Shown: positions 1 through 8,249 of the stretch, piece by piece | How the letters are laid out: the number at the start of each line of letters is the position of its first letter | Numbering within the stretch: the first letter of the stretch is position 1 | IMG/VR virus record: IMGVR_UViG_3300045020_000028 | Span: 1-20,797 of that record | DNA length: 20,797 nucleotides | Reading direction: 5' to 3' (one strand) | Source: a virus | The notes under the pieces: model-generated | Database searches by the model: none | What the model was told of the DNA's origin: nothing | What the model saw: only the letters and a program-made list of their open reading frames with translations | Program-made: the position numbers and the translations under genes

Positions 1-1565
1 TCGACGATAGCCTGCCCAGTCCCCGTCCCTGGCATTACATGAACATTCGGAGAAATTTGATCTTTGACGGCATTAAGATTATCGACAAGTTGTCCATTTA
101 ATGTATTCAGGCGAAGCACATAATCAGGATTCTTCCCACGCGTGTTCATCTCATTAGAGAACGTAATCGGATTTCCGCTTGCCATTCCTTCTGTCAATTC
201 CATAGGAATAGGAAGCGATCCAGCCTCGATATGACGTGCTGCCGCGGTTGGATTCAGATTGCCTGCCTTCTCAGCATCCGCAATCTTATGGATAATCGCA
301 TTCGGCACGCCCTCCGCCGCGGCCTGCTGCGCAAACGAAGTCCCGGCTGCGCCAACGCTGCCGCGCCCCGGCGTCCCTGCTGCCGCCAGCGGCGCATTGG
401 TCAGCGCGGGTTCTTCCGGCGCCTTGAGCCCGGTCACAGTACCTACAGCGTTGCCAAAGTCGCTGGCCGTCTCGCCGACCGCGCGCGCCGCGTTCCCAAC
501 CGCGCCAGCCGCGCCGCGCGCCGCGCCGGCCACAGCACCCGGGATTTGAGAGGCGAGATGCGCCGCACCAGGCACGACCGCTTCGATTGCCTGCCCAGCG
601 AGCGGCACGCCAGCCCTTATCGCGCCCGGCGCGGCCATTGCGAGCGAGCCGGCCATATTCGCAACATCCTGCGCCGGCAACCCTGCAGCGCCAGCCACCG
701 CAGATGCGCCGCGGTTCACCAGGCCGCCAATAGCTTGCTGCGCGCGCTGCGTTACTTCGTTCTGATATTCGGGCGTGTTCGTCACGCCGAAGGCATTACC
801 TACCGGGTGCACTGCGCCGCTAAACTGCGCGGCCTGCGCGGTTGCTTCCTCAGGCGTCATACCAGACGCGCGCGCGAGCGCATAGGTGCCCTGCTGAGCC
901 AGTGCGCCGGGCGCACTGAGTACGGTATCGGCTAGACCCGCCGCGGAGCGCCCCAGACCCGCGAGAAAGCCTCCTGCCACAGGTTGCTGCCCCGATTGCT
1001 GTGCCGCGGGCGCTGTGGCTGCCGCTTGCGGCGCATTCATCGCCGACTGGAGTGTGCTCAGCAGATCGGTTGTCGGCCCGCTGTAACCGCTCGGCTGTTC
1101 GCCGGAATTCGATTGCCCGGGGGTCGTTGGCGCTGGCGGAACTCCCTGCATTGCCTTGCTGACATAGGCGCTTGGATCGGCCGTCTTGAAGCCGCCATAG
1201 GCCTTGAGCGCACCCTCATAGGTGCCTCCGTTTTGCTGCTTGAGCTGCTGAATGTAGTAGTCCGCGGCCGCGCGCGACTGCTGCGGGTCGAACGGATCGA
1301 AGGCGATGCCTTGCTTGCGCAGCATTGCGACGGTCGAAGGCTCGAACTGGTACGGGCCCATGGCCTGCGTTTTGGGATTTACCGCGTAGGGATTACCGCT
1401 GCTCTCTTCGCTACGCAGATTGTCTAGCAACTGCGGCGGCGTGCCATAGCTCTTCGTCGGGTCGAACGAGTCCGGCACGCTTCCCGGCGATGCCGCCGAG
1501 GGCGCCGCGCTCGCGGGAACTGCCGTGCCCGTCGCCTGTGCGAGCGTGGTGAGCAGATCGTCCAT
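1..1565 (-). CDS. DNA-ejection protein with N-terminal lytic transglycosylase domain (P22 gp16 position), 3' end missing
   Basis: This is the last gene of the ejection module, open for 521 codons up to the window edge, so the C-terminus is missing. Residues about 45-125 look like a lytic transglycosylase (SLT) domain: RSEESSGNPYAVN gives the E-S-x-x-N-P signature with E54 as the likely catalytic Glu, followed by AMGPYQFEPSTV at 68-79. Such domains cut peptidoglycan locally so that phage DNA can cross the wall. Residues about 130-400 are rich in Ala, Gly and Gln with hydrophobic stretches, as expected of a protein ejected into the envelope. From about residue 440 the sequence changes to an AT-richer, Asn-rich segment (PIPMELTEGMASG, TFSNEMNTRGKNP) that I recall from other large phage ejection proteins. 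The ATG overlaps the upstream stop (TAATG). The transglycosylase call is good; the gp16 equivalence rests on gene order. Confidence 0.8.
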   Translation of the reverse strand, partial: MDDLLTTLAQATGTAVPASAAPSAASPGSVPDSFDPTKSYGTPPQLLDNLRSEESSGNPYAVNPKTQAMGPYQFEPSTVAMLRKQGIAFDPFDPQQSRAAADYYIQQLKQQNGGTYEGALKAYGGFKTADPSAYVSKAMQGVPPAPTTPGQSNSGEQPSGYSGPTTDLLSTLQSAMNAPQAAATAPAAQQSGQQPVAGGFLAGLGRSAAGLADTVLSAPGALAQQGTYALARASGMTPEEATAQAAQFSGAVHPVGNAFGVTNTPEYQNEVTQRAQQAIGGLVNRGASAVAGAAGLPAQDVANMAGSLAMAAPGAIRAGVPLAGQAIEAVVPGAAHLASQIPGAVAGAARGAAGAVGNAARAVGETASDFGNAVGTVTGLKAPEEPALTNAPLAAAGTPGRGSVGAAGTSFAQQAAAEGVPNAIIHKIADAEKAGNLNPTAAARHIEAGSLPIPMELTEGMASGNPITFSNEMNTRGKNPDYVLRLNTLNGQLVDNLNAVKDQISPNVHVMPGTGTGQAIV

Positions 1566-3079
1566 TACTGGGCGCTCCCGCCGTTACTCAGTTGGTTAAG
1601 CACCGCGGCCTTTTGCATGAGCGCCTTGAACTGCGGCGAGTCCTTGCCGCCCAGGCTGCTCACGATGCCGCTAAGCGTCTGCTGGTCGCCGCTTTTCGCA
1701 GCGTTGTACATCTCGAAGATGCGCGGATCGAAGTTCGCGCCCCACTGCTCGTCGAATTGACGCTTGGCGAAAACGCCCATCGAGGGATTGGCCGCAATCG
1801 CGCGCTCAAGCCCAGGCTGATAGGCCTGCACGCCAGAGGTGATCGCGTCATTCAGCCGCGTGATCTGCTTGATGGCGGCCGGCGTGTAGGCGAGCGAACC
1901 ATTTGCCTTCACCTGCGCCTCGAGGCCAGCATTCGTTTGCGGGCCCATCGTCTGAGCTGCCTGCAATGCGGAGCGCTCGAGTCCCTTGCCCACGAGGTCA
2001 TAGGCGGTCGCCGCGTCGGAATTGGCGTTCACGCCATAGGCGCTCAACAGGTTGCGCGCGCGCTCGCCCAATGGCCCGGTCGCGGCCACGTTGTCGATGT
2101 TCTGGAGCACGATCTGATTGTTCGTGTGCTGAAGCGCCGCAGCGGAATACTGCTGGCGCGCGGCGTCGCGCTCGCCCTGAAGAACTGGAAGTGCCTGCGC
2201 ATCGCCTGGCTGGGGCACATAGACGCCCTGTGTGGGCGGATTCGTGATGCTGACAATCTGGCCCTGGCCGTTGCGACTCACGAGGGTTGGGCCATTCGTA
2301 GTAGGATTCACGCCGAGCGTTTGGCGCTCCGTGAGCGGAATGCCTTGCGCGGTCTCGGGCCCCACCGCGCCCATTCCAACGGGCGAAAGCGGGTTGGTCT
2401 GCACGGCCTGCACGCCACCGCCGGGGCCCGTCACGGTGCCAATCTGCGGCGCGGTCGCCGCGCGCGTGGCTTCCGGAGGCGCATACTGCTGCGCGGCCGT
2501 GATGAGCGCCTGTTTTTGCTGCTGCGGATTCATCGCCTGCAGGTGCGGCACGAAGGGAGCCTGCACCTTCACGAATGCATCCATCTGCGGGCTCATGCTG
2601 CTCAACTGGGCTAGACCGCTCGATGCGGCGCCGACCGGATCGGCAGAGGCGGCGGCCGATTGCAGAACATTGGAAACGAGATTGCGCTCTTGCCCGGTGA
2701 GCGCGAGCGCAGCTCCCTGCACGCCGATCTGGTCGTCCTGTGTCTTTACGATCTTCTGCACCACGTCCTGCCCAGTCATCGGCAGGCTCTTATTGGCGAA
2801 TGCCGTGAGTGCGGTCGTATTGAACGACCCGTCAGGATTCTTGATCGAATTGCCGTCCGGGTCTTTGCCAGTCTGCATCGTCTTTTGCAGCAACAGACGC
2901 TCATTCATTTGCTGCTGGGCGCTCTGGACGTTGCTCTGGCCGATATCCAACTGCTGCTGGCCCTGCTGCAGCGCTTGCTGCTGCTGAGCAATGCCAAGCA
3001 CGCCAGAAAGCGTCTGGAGACCTTGGGAAGGGTTCGGCGGCGTGATCTGATCGGCGACAGGAGATCCGAAGTCGGGCAT
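1565..3079 (-). CDS. Ejection (internal virion) protein, P22 gp20-like by position
   Basis: The product has 504 residues, close to the 471 of P22 gp20, and lies between the gp7-like and gp16-like genes as in P22. Residues about 30-60 are very Gln-rich (AQQQQALQQGQQQLD), the body is rich in Ala, Gln and Asn, and the C-terminal half is predicted helical. There is no signal peptide or catalytic motif. This composition is typical of proteins carried in the virion and injected with the DNA to build a channel across the periplasm. ATG 3079 follows the previous stop by 3 bases, and the stop overlaps the next start (TAATG). Sequence similarity to P22 gp20 itself is not obvious by eye, so the role is inferred from order, size and composition. 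Confidence 0.65.
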   Translation of the reverse strand: MPDFGSPVADQITPPNPSQGLQTLSGVLGIAQQQQALQQGQQQLDIGQSNVQSAQQQMNERLLLQKTMQTGKDPDGNSIKNPDGSFNTTALTAFANKSLPMTGQDVVQKIVKTQDDQIGVQGAALALTGQERNLVSNVLQSAAASADPVGAASSGLAQLSSMSPQMDAFVKVQAPFVPHLQAMNPQQQKQALITAAQQYAPPEATRAATAPQIGTVTGPGGGVQAVQTNPLSPVGMGAVGPETAQGIPLTERQTLGVNPTTNGPTLVSRNGQGQIVSITNPPTQGVYVPQPGDAQALPVLQGERDAARQQYSAAALQHTNNQIVLQNIDNVAATGPLGERARNLLSAYGVNANSDAATAYDLVGKGLERSALQAAQTMGPQTNAGLEAQVKANGSLAYTPAAIKQITRLNDAITSGVQAYQPGLERAIAANPSMGVFAKRQFDEQWGANFDPRIFEMYNAAKSGDQQTLSGIVSSLGGKDSPQFKALMQKAAVLNQLSNGGSAQ

Positions 3080-3082
3080 CTT

Positions 3083-3874
3083 TTAGCTCCCTGCGGGTGT
3101 CCAACCGGATATGCCGATCGGATTGCTATAGCCGTTGCCGCCATTCGCCGCGCTCAAGATGCTGCTGAGTGCGTAGCTGTTGCCAGCATTGCTCACGCTG
3201 CTGCCCAGTGCGTTCGCGGCGCCCACCGTGCCAGCCGCTTCCGACGCGCCCGCGCCCGCCGTAGCCTGTGCCACGCCCGTGGCGAGCTGTGCGCCGGTAT
3301 TGCCGAGGTTGCCGGCGGCGTTCTGGCCAAGTCCCGCGATCGTGGACAGGCGGCTGAAAATGTTGTTCTGCTGCGTTTGCTGGGCGTTCAGATTCGTCGT
3401 GTATTGGCTTTGCGCCTGATTGAAATAGTTGTTGTAGTACTGCTCGGCATTTCCAGTGGCGTAGTTCGTCAACGCTTGCAGCGTCGGGCCAGAGAGCGCA
3501 CCCACATTCGGCGCGAGCGCATTCTGGGTCTGCTCGAGTCCCTGCGTTTGCGAGAACTGGTAGCCGGGTGAACTGGTGATGCTCGCGGGGTTGAAGGAAA
3601 ACGGTCCAGTCGTTTGCGTGAGATAGCCGTTCGGCAAACCACCCGCGCCGGCGCCGCTCGTGAGGCCGAGAAGCTGCTGTAGCGATGTCGTCGCGCCCTG
3701 GCCCGCAGTGATAAACGGCTGCTCCTGCTGCGTGACCGTGTTGAATTCCTGCTGTTGGATATTGGCAGCCTGCTGCTGAGCGCTCGCCTGCGTATTGGCA
3801 GCAGACATCGAGCCGAGTGCACTAATTCCACCTCCAACGACAGCCCCTCCGGCTATTGCTGCTGCTACGCACAT
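3083..3874 (-). CDS. Ejection protein / DNA transfer protein, P22 gp7-like by position
   Basis: The product has 263 residues (P22 gp7 has 229). The N-terminus is hydrophobic with a glycine-zipper pattern (AAIAGGAVVGGGISALGSM, residues 4-22), followed by a Gln-rich helix (QASAQQQAANIQQQEF). Residues about 53-115 contain FITAGQGATTSLQQLLG and SSPGYQFSQTQGLEQ, a pattern I recall from phage DNA-transfer proteins. The C-terminal third is low-complexity Ala/Gly/Asn. The start is supported by a near-perfect Shine-Dalgarno sequence, GGAGGTGA, ending three bases before the ATG, and the reading frame overlaps the end of the GNAT-like gene by 10 bases. The role in DNA ejection is inferred from this sequence type and the two larger ejection genes that follow. 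Confidence 0.65.
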   Translation of the reverse strand: MCVAAAIAGGAVVGGGISALGSMSAANTQASAQQQAANIQQQEFNTVTQQEQPFITAGQGATTSLQQLLGLTSGAGAGGLPNGYLTQTTGPFSFNPASITSSPGYQFSQTQGLEQTQNALAPNVGALSGPTLQALTNYATGNAEQYYNNYFNQAQSQYTTNLNAQQTQQNNIFSRLSTIAGLGQNAAGNLGNTGAQLATGVAQATAGAGASEAAGTVGAANALGSSVSNAGNSYALSSILSAANGGNGYSNPIGISGWTPAGS

Positions 3875-4368
3875 GGCTCACCTCCCGGAAGGTCCTTGAT
3901 CTTCAGTTCCATCATCACGTCATCGGCGATATAGCCGCGACGCTTCAGGATTTCATACAGAAGCCCATCCTTCGTGACCGGCCAGCCGATGATGCTAACA
4001 TCGCGCTCGCGCAGTACGCTCTCGATTTCCGACATGAGGCGCGGCATCGACCTGCGATGATCCGGCTGCACATAGAACGTGTCGACGTTCGCGCACAGTT
4101 CGGTTTTCAGATGCAGGCTTTTGTAGAGGATCACGAGCGCGTAGCCGCGCAAGCAACACTCATCGTCGCGCAGTGTCATCGCGATCAGCGATTGATGCTC
4201 GGCGAGGAAAAGATACTGGTCGATATCGGGATCGATCTGCAGACCACGCTGGCCATGATAAGCGCACGTATCTTTCTTGATTTTCGAGCACTCGTCCCAG
4301 CTCTCTTGCCCAAGCGGCAGGCTCTTCGCGGCGAGCTCGCGCGTGAATGGTTCGATGGCGATTTTCAT
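3865..4368 (-). CDS. GNAT-like acetyltransferase-fold protein
   Basis: The product has 167 residues with a GNAT-like layout: a strand and turn VDTFYVQPDHRRS at 95-107, a helix PRLMSEIESVLRERD, a strand VSIIGWPV at 124-131, and the characteristic end LLYEILKRRGYIADDVMMEL at 136-155. In active GNAT enzymes the turn after the HRR stretch binds acetyl-CoA through an R/Q-x-x-G-x-G/A signature. Here it reads HRRSMPR and lacks the glycines, so catalysis is uncertain. Cysteines are frequent in the middle. The ATG overlaps the previous stop (ATGA). It lies between tail and ejection genes, so it may act on a virion or host protein, but the substrate cannot be read from the sequence. Confidence 0.6.
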   Translation of the reverse strand: MKIAIEPFTRELAAKSLPLGQESWDECSKIKKDTCAYHGQRGLQIDPDIDQYLFLAEHQSLIAMTLRDDECCLRGYALVILYKSLHLKTELCANVDTFYVQPDHRRSMPRLMSEIESVLRERDVSIIGWPVTKDGLLYEILKRRGYIADDVMMELKIKDLPGGEPCA

Positions 4369-4703
4369 GTCACGACGATTCCGGAGACTGTAAGCGTCAC
4401 AGCGCCTGTCGCGCCAGCGAAGGCATGAAGTTGGGAATTTGCAGGAAGGACCGCGCCCGCCAGTTCTGGCGAGACGTAGGACTCGCCGGGGGCTATGGGT
4501 CGGGCTGAAATCATGGTCGTCGACGCTCCGAGTGCACTTGCTGGCGTGATACCGGCAGTGATGGTGGTTGCACTCGCGGAGGTGTTCGTGAACACCGCTC
4601 GGCCAATCTGGGCCGACGTAGACGTAGCTGGAGAATACAACGAAGCATCCGCATTGCCAAGCTGGACGGGCGCGACAAGTTGGACCGGCGTAATCGTTGT
4701 CAT
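4365..4703 (-). CDS. Small beta-rich virion-type protein, function unknown
   Basis: The product has 112 residues, Thr/Ser/Ala-rich with alternating hydrophobic residues throughout (SAQIGRAVFTNTSASATTI, GAVTLTVSGIVVT), which suggests a single beta-sandwich domain. It has no cysteine, no charged clusters and no catalytic motif. This is the composition of small phage surface or tail-decoration proteins, and it sits among tail genes. The start is preceded by GGAA eight bases upstream, and the stop overlaps the GNAT-like start. I do not recognise a specific family with certainty. Confidence 0.6.
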   Translation of the reverse strand: MTTITPVQLVAPVQLGNADASLYSPATSTSAQIGRAVFTNTSASATTITAGITPASALGASTTMISARPIAPGESYVSPELAGAVLPANSQLHAFAGATGAVTLTVSGIVVT

Positions 4704-4712
4704 GGCAAATTC

Positions 4713-5519
4713 CTAGTCTGGAAGAAAAACGATTGTAGGCGCACTGGAGTAAGTGATTTGCACCTCGTCGAGACGGCGCAGCGGCACAAGGCCGCCACCG
4801 GTTGTGCTCACCGTCGAGCTGCTCGCGCCCTTCACGAACACGTTTTGCGTGCCCACCGGGATCGCAGCGTTAAACGTGAGGGTCGTGCCGCTCAGCGAAT
4901 AGGTATTGGCTCCTTGTTCACCGGCATCGAATGCCGCCCATAGATCGGCCGCAGAGGAATAGACCTGTGAGAGCGTGAGCGATGTCGTTGTGCCGGGTGT
5001 AAAGTCGACGCCCGCGACAAAACCTGGCTGGCCGCCCGAGCCCTTTTCGTCGGTGAATGTCGTGATCGCGCTCGAGCTCGCCGAAGTAATGCCGGTTGCG
5101 ATTGTGACGCCTTGGCGGATGATTGAGACGGACGAAACTGCGCCGCCGGTGACCGAAAGCAGCCCGTTTGACAACGCCTGAAAGGTGAAAGGCGACGCGC
5201 CAACCGTGACGCTTTGCGCCGGGGCGGCCTGCGGAGTTGGATCCACAAGAGCCGGCATCGCGAGCTTCATCGACAGATTGTCGATCTGGCGATAGGCCTG
5301 CGGGATATCGCTCGTCTGCGCATACAGGTTGGCTGAGTCCAGCAAGTCGTATGGCGAAGCGGGCGTCGTGCCGCTCTGCCCATTGCCGAGCACCGCCAGC
5401 GACAGGTTGTACGCCCACAGATACCAGTTCACGTCCATGTACTGGGGCTTCTGCGCTACCTCCTGCTGTTGGAGTAGCGGAGCGCTCTGTGGCGGAATCA
5501 GTTCGGGCAGCCCGCTCAT
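4713..5519 (-). CDS. Tail-associated structural protein, function unknown
   Basis: The product has 268 residues when started at the ATG that overlaps the gp10-like stop (ATGA). A longer reading exists, but its first 35 residues are Arg-rich out-of-frame text from the upstream gene. Residues about 20-75 include YMDVNWYLWAYNLSLAVLG and a helical segment. From about residue 100 to the end the protein is Ser/Thr/Gly-rich and beta-patterned (SVSIIRQGVTIATGITSAS, GTTLTFNAAIPVGTQNVF), like a receptor-binding or decoration domain. An N-terminal anchor plus a beta-rich distal part, placed directly after the tail-hub gene, suits a tail attachment or fibre-like component. That role is inference. Confidence 0.6.
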   Translation of the reverse strand: MSGLPELIPPQSAPLLQQQEVAQKPQYMDVNWYLWAYNLSLAVLGNGQSGTTPASPYDLLDSANLYAQTSDIPQAYRQIDNLSMKLAMPALVDPTPQAAPAQSVTVGASPFTFQALSNGLLSVTGGAVSSVSIIRQGVTIATGITSASSSAITTFTDEKGSGGQPGFVAGVDFTPGTTTSLTLSQVYSSAADLWAAFDAGEQGANTYSLSGTTLTFNAAIPVGTQNVFVKGASSSTVSTTGGGLVPLRRLDEVQITYSSAPTIVFLPD

Positions 5520-7147
5520 GCTGTGCTGAACGCCTTGAGGGTGGCGCCCACCAGATCGCGGTTCACCGGGTCGATCACTTCGATGTCGAACACGTTGTCT
5601 CGCCCCCATCCGAGGCGGCGCCACATCGTACGCGTGCGGTATTCGCCGATCTGGCCCATCGGTGCGGGCACGCGATTACCGAACGTGTGGCCGCCATCGC
5701 GCGAGATCGAAAGCGTGCATACCGGGTTTGATCCCATGCCGCTCGCGTTGCCCTGTCCGACATTGAAATCGAGCTGCAGACTCTGCATGAACACGCGCCC
5801 GCGCTGTCCCTTATCCCACACGTGCGGCGCGCGACGCTTGGCGAGCAGCGGCCAACCAGCGTCGGTGTAAGCGGTGCGCGTGAGCCAGTAAATCGCGCCA
5901 TTCTCATAGTCGCCCACCATGCGCATGCCGGCGAAATTCATGAAGCAGTTCGAGCGATGCCGGTGAAACTGCTTTGCATACGGGTCATACGAGAGGCGCT
6001 TATGCAGCAGGCCCGATTGACTGTCATAGACCCACGTCACATCGGCGGTCGGGAACGTGAGCACGTAGAACTCATGCGTGTCCTCCTGATACGTGTAGCC
6101 GATCGCGTCGTCAGTCACAGAATAATTGGCCACTTCGTTGCCGAATGCCGGATTTGAGACGACCGTATCCTGAAAGCCCTGCGTGAGAATGATGACGTTC
6201 TCGCCGCGCTCGGAGCGGCCGAACCATATCAGCCCTTCCTGTCCGGGTATCCCAAAGCGCGAGACCGAGTGTTTGGCTTTGCAGCCCGCCTGAATCAGCG
6301 TGCCAGTGAGGCGCTGAAACGCAAAAGTCGCGCCCACGCCGCCCGGTGCGCCGCCCGCGTTGTACCAGATTTCCGTGGTCTTGTCGCCAATGAGCCAGAG
6401 CAGCTCCTTGTTCTCCATCACCGCGACGAGATTGTCTGCGGCCGCGTCCTTGAGCGCGAAGAACAGGGCATTGAACGTGAGGCCATAGGCTTGGCCCGGC
6501 GTGTAGAACTCCTGGGTGCCGGGCTTGTTGAAAATCCACCAGCCGTCGATGTAGGCGACCGTATCAGCACCCACGAAATTCGGATCGGTGATCTGCGCAA
6601 AGGCCTGCGTCGAGATCGTGTAGTAGTAGCCATAGGGCCCGTCGACGATGACCGCAGTATTGCCGCCGGTGTTGTTGTCGCGAATATGGACCGGGCCGCT
6701 ACTGGTCTGGAGCGTGCCGACCTGCTTGAGCGATAGCGTCGCGAAGGCGTTTCCTGTCTGCGTCGCGGTCACCAGATAGCAGGCATTGCCAATCACTGCG
6801 AGTGCGGTGCTATCGACCGTACTGCCGTTTGTCGTATCCGAGGTCGTTGGAAGTTCCCAAAACCCACGAACCTCAAGCGCAGGCCCGCTATAGGGCATTG
6901 GCCAAACGGTCATCGTCGAGCTGAAGCCAGGCGCACCAGCGCCCACCACTGGTGCGACTGCCAGTTGCATGAGTCCTGGCGTGCCGAGCAGACCGAGCAC
7001 TTCTTTCGAATTGCCCGGATCGACTTCGGCATACCAGTTGATCGTCATCTGATCGTCCTGGATGGAGTTCGGCGCGGCGTCATAGCCGCCTACAATCCCG
7101 AACTCCCCAAATAGCGACAGCGGTCCCGGGTTCTCACCAGATGGCAT
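5516..7147 (-). CDS. Tail hub / packaged-DNA stabilisation protein, P22 gp10-like
   Basis: The product has 543 residues; P22 gp10 has 472. The family plugs the portal-gp4 channel after packaging and forms the hub that carries the tailspikes. Recognisable text includes NSIQDDQMTINWYAEVDPG near residue 30, LLGTPGL near residue 55, and the central NKELLWLIGDKTTEIWYNAG, which is typical of this family. The rest is beta-rich, consistent with a propeller-like hub, and ends near RTRTMWRRLGWGRDNVFDIEV. A strong Shine-Dalgarno sequence (GGAGG at 7154-7158) lies six bases before the ATG. The gene comes immediately after the gp4-like adaptor, as in P22. Confidence 0.85.
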   Translation of the reverse strand: MPSGENPGPLSLFGEFGIVGGYDAAPNSIQDDQMTINWYAEVDPGNSKEVLGLLGTPGLMQLAVAPVVGAGAPGFSSTMTVWPMPYSGPALEVRGFWELPTTSDTTNGSTVDSTALAVIGNACYLVTATQTGNAFATLSLKQVGTLQTSSGPVHIRDNNTGGNTAVIVDGPYGYYYTISTQAFAQITDPNFVGADTVAYIDGWWIFNKPGTQEFYTPGQAYGLTFNALFFALKDAAADNLVAVMENKELLWLIGDKTTEIWYNAGGAPGGVGATFAFQRLTGTLIQAGCKAKHSVSRFGIPGQEGLIWFGRSERGENVIILTQGFQDTVVSNPAFGNEVANYSVTDDAIGYTYQEDTHEFYVLTFPTADVTWVYDSQSGLLHKRLSYDPYAKQFHRHRSNCFMNFAGMRMVGDYENGAIYWLTRTAYTDAGWPLLAKRRAPHVWDKGQRGRVFMQSLQLDFNVGQGNASGMGSNPVCTLSISRDGGHTFGNRVPAPMGQIGEYRTRTMWRRLGWGRDNVFDIEVIDPVNRDLVGATLKAFSTA

Positions 7148-7148
7148 T

Positions 7149-7165
7149 TAGATCCTCCATATCTA
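7149..7165 (-). promoter_or_regulatory. Strong ribosome binding site in a possible small hairpin loop
   Basis: Upstream of the tail-hub gene the minus strand has TAGAT, then ATGGAGG, then ATCTA. The GGAGG Shine-Dalgarno sequence lies in the 7-base loop of a 5-bp stem that ends one base before the ATG. The 109-bp gap (7148-7256) is AT-richer than its surroundings and holds no ORF. I found no convincing -35/-10 promoter pair in it. The ribosome binding site is clear; the hairpin is weak and may be chance. Confidence 0.4.
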
Positions 7166-7256
7166 GGTCACATCGGAGTAATGCCTCCCCGACAAGACGC
7201 CCTTAATCGTTACAACGCTCTATCGCAAAAATACTGGATGGAATCAATTATCTAAA

Positions 7257-8249
7257 TCAGCGGTACCCGCCATGGGTCACCCATCCGCCATCCGGTCTGT
7301 TCCCACGCACGAGCTCACGGTCATAACTAGACACATGCGCCGGCTTCGCATTGAGCGCCTTCACGAATGCACGCGCCTCGCGGTCATTGAGAATGATCGC
7401 CTGGTTGAGCGGGAAGCCGTACTCCGCGCAAATTTCCTTGGCCAGCATCCACTTGAGCATGCGGCTGTAGCCCTGCGGCATTACCAGCACTTGCGTGAGG
7501 GTGAGGTTTTGCAGGATCGTGTCGGTGAACAGGTGACACTCGACGCTGTTTCCCGGTGTCTGATAGACGTTCAGTAGCCCATAGGGGAATGTGTTGTTGT
7601 ACCAGCCGACTGTAGGCCACGGACCGGGCTGCGCCTTGTAGAGAAACTGCGTGTACTGAGTTTCCGTCTCGTACACATCGAGCGTGAAGTCAAGCGCATT
7701 GAAGCGCGTGAACCCATGCGTGATGCGAAGTGGGCGCGGAATCGGCAAGTCACCCGGCACCGTGAAGGTGATGCTGTCGAGACCCGTCGAATTGCCAATC
7801 GCATTGGCCGACATGGTGACCGTATTCGCGCCCACTGCGATCACGGTCGTATTGACCGGAATTAACCCCTGCGTATCGCTCAGGATCGAACCCGAGCCCA
7901 TCTGGTAGGCGGCTGTCGCCCCCGCGACGAGCTGCGGCGGCACGTTCGTCACGTCCGTAATGACATTCGAGCCGGCGGTGAGTGTGCCAGTGAACGGCGT
8001 GAGGCCGAGCAGCGTGCATACCGGATTGCCCACCTTATAGAGCATCTGGTTCGCGTTCCACGAGAGGATGTTCTCCTGCGAACCGAAGATGAAATCCTTG
8101 TCCGTCGAAAGCGAATCGAGCAGATCGTTGAGCGTGTCGAGGCAATCGGTCTCATCCGGAACCTGAATCTGTTCGCCCGACTGGTACGAGTTAATGCGCC
8201 GCAGCGCCGCCTGAATGATGTTCAGGGCTGTGGTTGTGCCAATGGTCAT
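7257..8249 (-). CDS. Head-to-tail adaptor, P22 gp4-like, with an internal beta-rich insertion
   Basis: The product has 330 residues from the ATG that overlaps the preceding stop (ATGA); P22 gp4 has only 166. The N-terminus (TTALNIIQAALRRINSYQSG, then TDCLDTLNDLLDSLSTDKDF) and the C-terminal helices (MPQGYSRMLKWMLAKEICAE at 258-276, EARAFVKALNA at 291-301) match the adaptor family, which binds under the portal ring and closes the head. Residues about 84-167 form a Thr/Val/Gly-rich segment (GTLTAGSNVITDVTN, NTTVIAVGANTVTMSANAIG) that resembles a beta-sandwich decoration module inserted in the adaptor. A further non-canonical beta segment follows before the C-terminal helices. Assignment is helped by the gp10-like gene immediately downstream. 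Confidence 0.75.
   Translation of the reverse strand: MTIGTTTALNIIQAALRRINSYQSGEQIQVPDETDCLDTLNDLLDSLSTDKDFIFGSQENILSWNANQMLYKVGNPVCTLLGLTPFTGTLTAGSNVITDVTNVPPQLVAGATAAYQMGSGSILSDTQGLIPVNTTVIAVGANTVTMSANAIGNSTGLDSITFTVPGDLPIPRPLRITHGFTRFNALDFTLDVYETETQYTQFLYKAQPGPWPTVGWYNNTFPYGLLNVYQTPGNSVECHLFTDTILQNLTLTQVLVMPQGYSRMLKWMLAKEICAEYGFPLNQAIILNDREARAFVKALNAKPAHVSSYDRELVRGNRPDGGWVTHGGYR

Noticed and set aside
1592-3571. Long plus-strand frames across the ejection genes
   Set aside because: They mirror real minus-strand genes, have Arg/His/Leu-rich text, and lack ribosome sites and recognisable domains, unlike the HNH gene.
7148-7256. Promoter for the tail genes in the 109-bp gap
   Set aside because: GATAAT and TTGATT are present on the minus strand, but not in a usable arrangement.
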